A stretch of DNA of 64,000 nt from Cyathus striatus (lineage: Eukaryota; Basidiomycota; Agaricomycetes; Agaricales; Nidulariaceae): NCBI GenBank assembly GCA_025738555.1, contig JAOVFP010000008.1:682001-746000 (forward strand), written 5' to 3'. Shown here piece after piece: positions 55,292-64,000 of this stretch (the stretch's first letter is position 1; each line of letters begins with the position of its first letter). Below the pieces are notes generated by a model. That model did not search any database and was not told where the DNA came from. It was given only the letters and a program-made list of their open reading frames with translations. The translations under genes were made by a program, and so were the position numbers.

Positions 55292-56533
55292 TCAGAATTT
55301 TGTATGGACTTGAATTAACAAGTCTGTCACCTGAACTTGTCCAACAACTTGATAAACTGTTGGTCCATATACTGGTTTTGGTTTTAGAAATATTGCAAGC
55401 ATTGACAATTGAGCAATACCAAGAAGCACTTGGGACTCCACCAGTATTGAAGCTATGCTGATATATTCATTTCCGTGAAATATCCCCAAAACCTTTCGAG
55501 TCCTACTACGAAACAACAGTAGCCTCCCCACAATTAAGGTAGTAAGCATTACGTTCTGGAAAAAGGCGACTGCTTGGAAAGTCACCAAATAAAAATTGCC
55601 AAGATGCTGATTAGCAAGGTGATCAGTGGGATATTCTGAGCAAGCTGAAGATAATTACATCGTAGTAGTGATTAAAACCCTGATTGGTTGGGGTATAGTC
55701 AGTAACAGAATAAGCGTAAATTCATTGAGGATATTACATGAAAAAATAAACCTTGCTGAGTTGCAATAAATGCGGTAAGTAACATGTAATGAATATAAAT
55801 AATTTCTTTACATAAGCATTAATGCCAATGTTGGACATAAGGAAAGCAGCATAGGCACCTGTTCCTAATGATAGATCGTAGATAACTCAGTCATTTATGA
55901 TACAGACACCGCTCACAGTGTACCAGTAACGTACCTATCGAAGCTACTTGAACTAACGACGATAATGCAAATATACTCCATTTAGTAAGCTTCAAGTCAT
56001 GGTAAACGACCAAGAAGCGCCACATCTAATTAATGTGCGGCGTGCGCAGGGTGATTAGCCGCTACATATGCCAGTCATAAAGAAATTATTACCATGACGA
56101 TATCAACCGCCCAAGCCGTTAACATGAAGCAAACATTTTCTAACCAGCTTTTTTGTCCGATCAACACAGGGTCGTCGGTGAGTGTGCATCCAAGGTATAG
56201 AAGCTTGTTGGTTCTATGTGCAGCCCCAGAAAATTGAAGGGAGCTTAAAGCGAAAGCAACCACAATGTATACCGATAATATCCACTGCTGTGCACTGAGA
56301 AATTTCTTCCCTGTGATGTGAATAATAAGAATGCGCAAATATGCAATCCCAACAAGCACTATTGCGCCGTATAACACTCCAGCAAATAGGTTGCCAAATA
56401 TCCATGGCTTGATAAATCGGTCCATACGAGATGTTGTTATCTCTGCACATGCCAGATTTTTGGTCATGTAGGAGTTGTATACAGCAGTCATTCTGTATGA
56501 AGAGGAAAGGGACAATGAAGAATGTTTGGTCAT
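55292..56533 (-). pseudogene. multi-helix membrane protein of a large fungal family, probably broken
   Basis: Exon 1 (from ATG 56533 to a GTAATA donor at about 56088) has hydrophobic helices (GNLFAGVLYGAIVLVGIAYL; WILSVYIVVAFALSSLQF; LTAWAVDIV). Exon 2 gives MWRFLVVYHDLKLTKWSIFA. After GTACGT...CATTAG comes GAYAAFLMSNIGINAY. Later pieces are IPLITLLISILAIFIW and, after a one-base frame change near 55590, FFQNVMLTTLIVGRLLLF with YISIASILVES. The order matches fungal seven-helix proteins with a conserved GR(L/I)L...ILVES end. One frameshift and an abnormal C-terminus (GQVQVTDLLIQVHTKF) suggest decay; a sequencing error would also fit. Confidence 0.55.
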
Positions 56534-56869
56534 GCGCAGGACATAGTAAGATATTTATAATAAACCTATCAATCTATTCACAGCAAGTCATCACTAGTTA
56601 CGGCCATTTTTGACACCTTCAATATCATATTACAGCTCTTCCTTTGTACTGATGTCTATTACCACGGTGACTACCAGGTGGTTGCAATGTTTTATCACCA
56701 AGAGGGTGATTGATAGCGATTTGGGTCTTTCACAATCAATAATTACTGTGTATGTATGTATTACAATCAATTAGAAGTATGTAGTTGAAATCATTCATTA
56801 AATGAAATCAATAAGAACATAACTGTAATACTTCAGATAAATGGTCCCCAACCACTGGTGGCTGTCTTT

Positions 56870-56925
56870 GTGATTGATCCCTGTCGGTAAGCACCGGGGG
56901 TGTGCGGTGGTTGGTTACTGAGAGC
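56870..56925. repeat. second copy of the GTCGGTAAGCACCGGGG repeat
   Basis: It matches 54827-54880 in direct orientation. Each lies beside, not in, the membrane-protein gene. It may be the end of a small element. Confidence 0.45.
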
Positions 56926-57331
56926 TTGATTGATTGCAAAATGTTGTGCAACGGAATCTATTACTTACCATGTAATACGTTACAATCAATTGTTTATAGA
57001 TAGAAATAAATTGGCAACAAAATCAATGCGGCAACAAAATCAATAAAATAGAAATCCATTAGAAACCAAATCTGTTACTTGAAAACTAAGGTACCCAGCT
57101 GCGAGTCTAATGTACGAGTAACGCTGCTAACCACATGTGCATAGCCGCTACACCACTTGGTCTTTTGTAAATGTCGCACTTTCTGCTACTTGACCAATAC
57201 TTTCCTGTTATTCCTAGGGGTTTTAAAAAATTCGAGTTTCTTATATATCTTTGTCTACGTACCACACCAGTACTGCATCGCGAATCTCATTTAATCTAAT
57301 TATTAATTTTGCCATCGTTTCATATCTTTAT

Positions 57332-57611
57332 TTAATACCAATTTTCATAAACATCTTCAACAAAGTAAACAAAATCATGATCCATTTCCATGGTGTCCTC
57401 CTGAATCTGTTGAGACCTGAGATTCTTCATTTCCCCAGGTGTTAAAAGGCCTTTAGGCAAATCGCTCAAAAAAGAGTACTCTGCTAGACAAACTATTCGA
57501 TCGCCTGCCCATGGTGCCGTGATAAAAGAACCATTCTCCAAATTTGCCGCCGCCGTACAAGGACATAGATTGCATGGCGTCGAGGTTATAAATATCCCAA
57601 TTTTGACCCAT
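57332..57611 (-). pseudogene. MGQYW-family protein, frameshifted copy
   Basis: From ATG 57611: MGQNWDIYNLDAMQSMSLYG, GGKFGEWFF, then a frame change near 57530, then APWAGDRIVCLAEYSFLSDL, PKGLLTPGEMKNL and a stop at 57332. About ten residues between the two blocks are missing relative to the intact copy, and the second half of the protein is absent. Confidence 0.7.
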
Positions 57612-57736
57612 TGTCGCTGCCGTCTCAAGCGCTGATTGTAAGCAGTTCGACTTTGGTGAGAAGACCTTGAGCTGGTGTATTCTAGGATACAGCCTTAGAA
57701 ACCTGTCATGGTAATGTAATGTGGAGGGGGCTACTA

Positions 57737-60553
57737 GATTTTGACGTTGCCTGGATTTTGACGTTGCCGTGGCGTTGCCAGTGAGGCAACGTCAATTCTC
57801 GCGCGGCAACGTCACGCAACGCCAGGCAACGTCACAGCAACGCCAGTGCAGCAAAGTGCCCGTGAAGAGGTGGTAAGTTGGGACATTCATAAGCCATACT
57901 CTCTCATACTCTTCACATATATAATTTATTTATGGGTTGTTGCGATGTGGGGCTTTTCAATTAAGTGCGGGAAATACTGTTGAGCAGAAAATATCGTGAA
58001 AAAAAAATACATAGTTTTCGGGTCAATTTAATTGTTATCATGAGATTTAGGGACACTTATAATGACATTTTAGCCCACAAATTGCCCTCGGGGCTTCTGT
58101 TCTTCGTGTTGTATCGCATGCGAAGGTTATTTTCCCACGCTTTCTCGATGCGCGGAGACTTCAACAACATTTGCTAGACCCGTACTATAAACATATACAT
58201 CATGAATATCATAGAAAGTGATTTATACACTATCTCTTATTAGTTATAAATTCAGATTTCTTATGCCACTAGTACCAATACTAATGAAGAGCTTAACAAT
58301 GTACTGTCATTCTATCACTTCTCTGGGTTGATTGACTTAATGACAGCGGAATGTGTTGAAAATTTAACTTATATAAGCCCCTATGTACACCATAGAAGTA
58401 CATTAAGTCACTTTGATAATGTGTATCTACTTATTTTACTGTCTAGTAAGTATTATTGAAGAGTCTCCGCATGGTCAGCAAGCGTGGGAAAACGCATCAA
58501 TGTAGTGTGATGCGTGATGGCAACGTCAGCAATGTCACAGGCAACGTCTGGCAACGTCCGGCAACGTCACGGCAACGCCATCTGCGGGCCTGACGAAAAG
58601 GAAAAGAAAAGTTCGGATCCGAACCGGAACCGTGAAGATAACGGAGAGATAAACGGCTGCACCGTCACTTGCTCGGTCTGGCGGCGGACATGTATCGTCT
58701 ATTGTATGGTGTTTGGCAGCAGCTTCGTGTAAGTAAACTTGTTCTCTGACAATATGTATTCTGTAGATCATCTCAATATACTCCTGTGTTCTAATTAAAA
58801 GTATAGCCAATAAGAATAGCCAACTAAGCGTACAACACATGTGAGTACTATATTTTCCTTTATGTTCACCCACTGCTTTCAGTGGCATACTACTTTGCCC
58901 TAGCTGTGATTATATGCAAGGGTCACAGGCGATTTACTTTCGAAAAGCTCGTTAACCTTCTAGATGTTCCGAAAGCATTCAATGGTGCACATAGTACTTA
59001 TCACCTCGTCACCCATTTGAAATTGGTTTAATACTCGCACTCAATTACCCACTCTTTGTTGCGTACGCATCTCTCTTAACGTTTTATTTATCAAGTAAGT
59101 CTCATTATCCTAATCTTGCAAGTCATTAAGGAACTCTTACGTGTTATTTAGGCTATTTGGTTAACTCTTCGTCTCTCACTTCATGTTTAGGATTTTATAT
59201 AAACTGTTTATGAAGCTGGATTCTGCTTCATTTTCTATGATAATATTTGTTCACGGACTCCGTGAAAGCTCGTGCAGTCTCAGTAAGTGTCATACTTTAT
59301 TACTTAAATACTCTGCAACTAATGCTGCACCATTTCAGCGATGAATTGAAACACTACTATTGGATCGTTGCTAGAACTTCTAGAACCAGAATTTCCAGAT
59401 GTTCAGTCATAGTATTACTACTTCACTGTTGGTCGCAGGCTACTCTGATTTTCAGACTTGTCAGCTACCTTTGAGAGTCTCAGGACTGGACAATGGTATA
59501 ATTATATTTGCTCGTCTTCGTGTTCGTGGAGGAAGTACCTCCTACAATGGCATGTACATACTCATAGTTTCAAGCAAATTATTGAAGTACTCACATTATA
59601 ATTAGCTCAATTGCCTGAATTATTGCCTGATCTCGATGCATATTCTATCTCGATGCATAAAATTTCTACTAATACTTATATAGAGTACTTGTCTTAGGTC
59701 TATTTACCATACATCGCAAAGAACTAACTATCACCACGTTGCTAAGTATGTGGTCAGCTGTCGGCATCAGACATTATTACCAGTTCGTTCAACAATCGTT
59801 CAAAGTCCATTTTGTTTGTTTATTATCAACCGCAAGACGGTGTTAGTAAATAAGGTCTTTGTAGCCGGCCATACCATCGGACGCTCCGTAGAGCAAGCGG
59901 CCTGATAAGACCTGAAACATCGGTTCCCACTCGGAACCGAACTTTTCTTTTTCTTTTCGTCTATGCCCCGCCATCTGGCAATGTCACAGCAACGTCACAG
60001 CAACGTCAGCAATGTCAGGCAACGTCCGGCAATGCAATGTCAAGCAACGTCACGGCAACGTCGATTCTCAGATTGGCAACGTCAGGCAACGTCACAGGCA
60101 ACGTCAAAATCCTTTTTTTCAGATTTCTGTAACTTGTATAAAAATGAGTAGAGTGCATGTATCTCTACCAATCTTTACTTGTTGTTAGTAATAGTATATA
60201 TCATAAATTTACAAAACTACCAGCCAGCTAAAATCTAAATAATATTAGAAATGTTGTACACAAGTGACAAAATATATGTATTTCACTGTGGGATTGTAAG
60301 TATTATTTGTTATACCCTCTCCCCACCCCCCATCCAGTGGTAATATATATTATTAAATGAAAGAACATCCATCTTGTGCAATCCTACTTATTTACTGTAT
60401 TTATTACTAACTACACAGTGGGACTTGAACACAGGACCTCAGCACTAATATATGTAGCAACATCAAAAATAAATATGCAACGTCATGCAACGTCACACAC
60501 AACGTCAGGCAACGTCACCAAAGCAACGTCAAAAACCGGGCAACGTCAAAATC
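57737..60553. mobile_element. CAACGTC-motif element(s) with inverted ends
   Basis: GATTTTGACGTTGCC occurs twice at the left (57737 and 57754), and its inverse GGCAACGTCAAAATC twice at the right (60097-60111 and 60539-60553). Between are clusters of CAACGTC (21 counted) at 57790-57860, 58508-58580, 59990-60111 and 60479-60553, with CAATGTC variants. Two left and two right ends suggest one copy inserted beside or within another. No clear target duplication or ORF was found. Confidence 0.6.
58585..59968. mobile_element. Mutator-like inverted-repeat element, 1384 bp
   Basis: 9 bp duplication CGCCATCTG flanks it (58576-58584; 59969-59977). Inverted ends share GACGAAAAG, AAAAGAAAAGTTCGG and TCCGA. 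It splits one CAACGTC cluster into 58508-58584 and 59978-60111. The AT-rich body has no convincing ORF. Confidence 0.75.
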
Positions 60554-60698
60554 TGTAGGCCCATGTGGAGGTGGTAGCTACAACTTACATTGACAATGAT
60601 GATGAACACCGTGTAGGGGAATAAGTACTTAGTAGCTGAACTTGCCAACTATTGACTACGTGTCCTAAAACCAAACGTATTTACTACTATTTGGATTA

Positions 60699-61451
60699 TC
60701 AGATCCTTTCCATTAGTCCCGTGACTTTTTCCTTCATTCCTCCCTCCCAATCATCCCAACACATGGAAAGCATAACAGTATCCCTGCCATCTGCTTCATC
60801 CCTCTCCGTTCCACTGACTTTGTGGCCTTTTTTATCGAAGGGAAGTATCCAAGTCCAACGATTAATACCCTCATGTACGAATCCCATCCTTTCAGCGGCA
60901 CGAACGCTGGTTTTATTGAACGGGTCTGCACACCATACGACGCGCCTGAAGCCAAGTCCTCCTTCTGATGGCGTGTTAAGGGCATACTTTAACATCAGTC
61001 CTATGGCGTTGGTGGAAACGAACGTCCTCTGAAACTTAGGAAGTACAATGACGGGTCCCATTTCGAGCACGCGCTGACTTGGGTCAATGTGAGCATATCC
61101 AATGAGGCCTGCCACACTCTGTTCAAAGTCTTGCTCATAATTGGACTTTGTCTTGTCGAGAATGACGAATAGGATGCTTGCGGGACCTTGTCGAATAACG
61201 GATTCGTGGAATGTGATAAAAGACTCGAGCGTGGGCCAGGAGACGGGGAGCCAGTGCATTACGCTAGGATCACTGTTGGCTTGATCATGGAAAGCATTTC
61301 CATGCAGATGGGGTATGAATGGCGTTAGCTTGACACGCTCTGTTTCTAAAATGGAGGGTACAGAGATATTGCACTTTACATCGTAAGGTTCTTTGGGAGA
61401 GATGTCGATGACGGTAGATTCTGGAACTTTGTAGGAATTAATGATAGACAT
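60699..61451 (-). CDS. GNAT-family N-acetyltransferase (RimJ/RimL-like)
   Basis: Single exon, 250 residues, ATG 61451 to a stop at 60699. The start is LETERVKLTPFIPHLHG, as in Acetyltransf_3-type enzymes. The core has VAGLIGYAHIDPSQRVLEMG and VIVLPKFQRTFVSTNAIGLM, where the acetyl-CoA loop (usually Q/R-x-x-G/A) reads QRTFVSTNA. Then come GFRRVVWCADPFNKTSVRAA, ERMGFVHEG and WTWIL. It would transfer acetyl from acetyl-CoA to an amine or protein N-terminus; the substrate is unknown. It reads intact with no repeats inside, between the CAACGTC element and the MGQYW-type gene. Proteins of this type are usually cytosolic; no targeting signal seen. Confidence 0.9.
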   Translation of the reverse strand: MSIINSYKVPESTVIDISPKEPYDVKCNISVPSILETERVKLTPFIPHLHGNAFHDQANSDPSVMHWLPVSWPTLESFITFHESVIRQGPASILFVILDKTKSNYEQDFEQSVAGLIGYAHIDPSQRVLEMGPVIVLPKFQRTFVSTNAIGLMLKYALNTPSEGGLGFRRVVWCADPFNKTSVRAAERMGFVHEGINRWTWILPFDKKGHKVSGTERDEADGRDTVMLSMCWDDWEGGMKEKVTGLMERI

Positions 61452-62803
61452 GGCAATGTCGAAGGGCCCTTACGATATTGCGGCTTATAATGGCCACACA
61501 ACGAGTCAGGAACCTAATAATAGCCTAGTACCAAGATGTCCATGGGTCCTGGGGTAAGCGCCGAGCGGCAAAGGTCCAAGCCTTAATTTCTCTCACGAGT
61601 CTTTCCTATCCCTACATAGACAATACCTCTTCCGCCGGAATAATAAACCAACACTCTGGCTAGACGCGTAGTGAAACCGGACAAAAAATGTAAGGAAGCT
61701 CGTGCACTGCGACCAAACCTTCAAATATACATTAAAAACAGAGGCATTCGCCTTCCAAAATCTGTGGCCTATAATCCATAAACGCTCCTTGAATATTTCA
61801 TAAGGTCTTACACACAAGATATCGCATTGTTTAGTCAAAAGGTCGCGGTAGTCATATACGCTGACGCACGGATGACGTAATTTCGAGATTTACTCTTATC
61901 TTTCCATGCGGTTTATGTTTCGGATAAGTATTTTTCCTAATTTATACCGCTCCGGTTAGTCAACAATTAGTCTTACGACATATATTAAGCGGCTCGCTTG
62001 CAAGAGACGATCCTGATTCCTATTCTGAGGCCAGGCATATAAGAAATTGAGCTAAAATTAGCTAAAAGGTCCACATCATCCAGTTTTAAAGATGTATGGA
62101 AAATATAAAATCTTGCCAAAGCACCGCCGCACAAAATTGGATCACATTTTACATCTGATGTCTCGGAAGGGTTTGGAGTTTCAAGATTCCAAGAACGTTA
62201 TGAATAATGCCATATATCGAAAACCATAAGCACACCTCAGGAAACCGATCACTCACTAAGATCAAATCAAATGTACATACCAAATTTTCTCAACAACTCT
62301 AATCTCCTCTGATACATCCCTCCATCCCCCCATCCCCCCATTTCTAAACTCTCCTCAATGTCCTCCGCCAAACAAGATCAAACAGACCACCACTCCACCC
62401 CGAGTCAAATCAGGAACATCGTCAGGAATAGTCATCGAAGGGTCCACAAATTCACCCGAAGACCAACATATCTGGGTGAAATTTCATGTATCTACTTCCC
62501 CCAAAATCTAGTGGAATTTGATCCCCCTCTCTCGACTCCTTAGGACATCCAAGGTCGAACAGATTTCACCGACTCGCTAATTAATTTCTTTGTTTAGGCC
62601 TTAACCCGCCTTTCACCCTTACAACAAGATAGTTGTCTATTTTTGTTCGTATTATGCTACATACGACCACGTCTTTTTAATAATTTATGTATATGTAACT
62701 CGAACGTTCATGAAGACTAAGTAATATGGAAGTTATGCTCGAGCTCAAGATTGTTCAAGAAAAGCGAAGGGGACTGGAAATGTACAAAGTTAGGAGTTTC
62801 CTC
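61452..62803. other. intergenic, no supported gene
   Basis: At 62340-62560 two overlapping frames look partly coding (GTSSGIVIEGSTNSPEDQH in one; MSSAKQDQTDHHSTPSQIRN in another), but neither is long or recognised. The rest has no repeats or genes visible. Confidence 0.4.
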
Positions 62804-63565
62804 TCACTCAAATGTAATGTGAGATGAAACCCAGTCCTCCCATGGAACATAGTCTTCCGGTTGATTATCCTCCTCCGTAGAACCACTCGCAAAAGCCACA
62901 TTAACCTCAAAAATCCTTTCAACATGCCCTTTTAGTTCCTCAGTAACATCTTCCCATCCATCCATCTCGTGTACAGCATCCACTTCCTGAAGCGGGATGA
63001 TATCGAACCTGTCCCCAGCCCACAATCCCCTCGTGATCTCAGGAACATCTTCCGGATGATGCGCCATATTGGCTGATGGATCAGAAGACCAACATATACG
63101 AGCGAAGAGAGTTTGTCCGAATGTGCATTTTCCTCGAACACACCAGGGAGGGTTGGATCCTCGTACGTACGCTTTCTTCGACAAGTTTCGGAGGATGTAA
63201 GGGGAATAATCGCGGACTCCACTGTCTACTATGTTTGCGCGCCTAAATATGTCATCTAGATTTCCAGCCACGAATAGACCGCGTTCTCGTCGATATTCGT
63301 CCTTATCCAACATGAACAACTCCTTCCGAAAACCGAGTGATAGAAGCTCGTCCTCAGCCAGAATACCACTCGGAATATCGTTGATTCGGGCGTAGTCGCC
63401 AAGACATATAATACGATCTCCTGACCAGCTACCAGGTCCTCTGTGAAGCTTGCTGAGAATCCTGGTCGGGTCTGAGCTGAAGAACCATTCTGCAAGTTTG
63501 ATGCCATGTGAAAAACTGATATATTCTCGCTTGTCCAGATTATATAGACGCCAGTATTGGCCCAT
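62804..63565 (-). CDS. MGQYW-family protein, intact copy
   Basis: Single exon, 253 residues. It starts MGQYWRLYNLDKREYISFSH, then KLAEWFFSSDP, WSGDRIICLGDYARINDIPS and GILAEDELLSLGF. The second half has SPYILRNLSKKAYVRG, CTFGQTLFARICWSSDP and a second GDR motif in RGLWAGDRFDIIPLQEV, with an acidic end (STEEDNQPEDYVPWEDWV). The family is widespread in basidiomycetes, and I know of no function. Two broken relatives lie 5 kb and 20 kb away on the same strand. It has no signal peptide or membrane segment. No intron is needed to keep the frame. Confidence 0.8.
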   Translation of the reverse strand: MGQYWRLYNLDKREYISFSHGIKLAEWFFSSDPTRILSKLHRGPGSWSGDRIICLGDYARINDIPSGILAEDELLSLGFRKELFMLDKDEYRRERGLFVAGNLDDIFRRANIVDSGVRDYSPYILRNLSKKAYVRGSNPPWCVRGKCTFGQTLFARICWSSDPSANMAHHPEDVPEITRGLWAGDRFDIIPLQEVDAVHEMDGWEDVTEELKGHVERIFEVNVAFASGSTEEDNQPEDYVPWEDWVSSHITFE

Positions 63566-64000
63566 GTTGCGTTAGTTATTATGAGGTCGTACTAGGCGAG
63601 CAGAGGATGACTTCGGTAGAACGTATGTAGTAGGAGCCTGAGAGGATGAATATCCGATATTGATGCTATCGTGCTTTCAATCTAACACATGGGTGGAAGC
63701 AAGTTCGTATTCCCAGGCCTTAAGTAACACTTAACTTATACTCTCATCTAATCAATTGAAACCGAATCAACATTCAGTGAGTTATTCAATGGTCCAGCCG
63801 TCTACTCATTTCACTGGAACTTGTTCAAACAACGAATGCAGGTATACGTGCGCAAATTCATAAAGATTAGTCCATTCAGTGAAGTTGTGAAGTGCTGTTA
63901 CATCTCGATCGAGTAAAAGACCACGATAGCAGACAAGGTAATTCATGAATAAGATGAGTGCAGTATGTACCATACCATTTGTATCGCGGTTGTGTCCAGA
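63566..64000. other. no recognisable feature
   Basis: This is the upstream region of the MGQYW-type gene up to the window edge; no ORF or repeat was seen. Confidence 0.4.

Noticed and set aside
62358..62543. 61-codon plus-strand frame
   Set aside because: Another frame of the same stretch looks equally coding; no recognised motif, so no gene was called.

Overview
The window looks like a transposon-rich accessory stretch of a mushroom-forming basidiomycete (Agaricomycete) nuclear genome. The grounds are spliced genes with 47-54 bp introns, a chromodomain Ty3/Gypsy retrotransposon of the type common in these fungi, DUF6534-like seven-helix protein remnants, and an RlpA-like secreted protein. 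Only three genes read as intact host-type genes: the RlpA-like protein (17930-18775, minus), a GNAT acetyltransferase (60699-61451, minus) and a fungal MGQYW-type protein of unknown function (62804-63565, minus). Almost everything else is mobile, repeated or decayed.

Layout. 1-6363: 3' part of a decayed Ty3/Gypsy element with a spliced antisense gene encoding a Cys-cluster protein, a polypurine tract and a 755 bp LTR. 6364-8210: gag remnant of a second retroelement on the opposite strand. 8211-11800: low-complexity and satellite DNA, including 30 perfect 9 bp units. 11870-16840, 28666-32181, 33998-35680 and 43040-50269: a repeated module with six kinds of tRNA-like sequence in a constant order, followed by a decayed gene copy and then a seventh tRNA-like class in the other orientation. 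17100-18775: a gene fragment and the RlpA-like gene.

20329-24041: hAT-like element with nested insertions. 24247-28659: a long-inverted-repeat element holding a nearly complete 3.17 kb Tc1/mariner-type transposon. 32182-33997: an unclassified inverted-repeat element that splits one tRNA-like module. 36490-38010: decayed DUF6534-like gene. 39182-40951: one hAT-like element inside another. 41757-42653: MGQYW-family pseudogene followed by a Cys-rich 3' gene fragment. 50270-53274: insertion recognised because the 16.8 kb module copy lacks it. 53941-57611: broken genes. 57737-60553: an element built on the motif CAACGTC with a Mutator-like insertion inside. 60699-63565: the two intact genes at the right end.

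In-frame stops in several otherwise readable elements are TGA where Arg CGA is expected. This suggests C-to-T decay at CpG sites, as expected from cytosine methylation or a RIP-like process. Nested insertions with readable target duplications give a relative order of events. All family names come from motif recognition only; no database search was possible.
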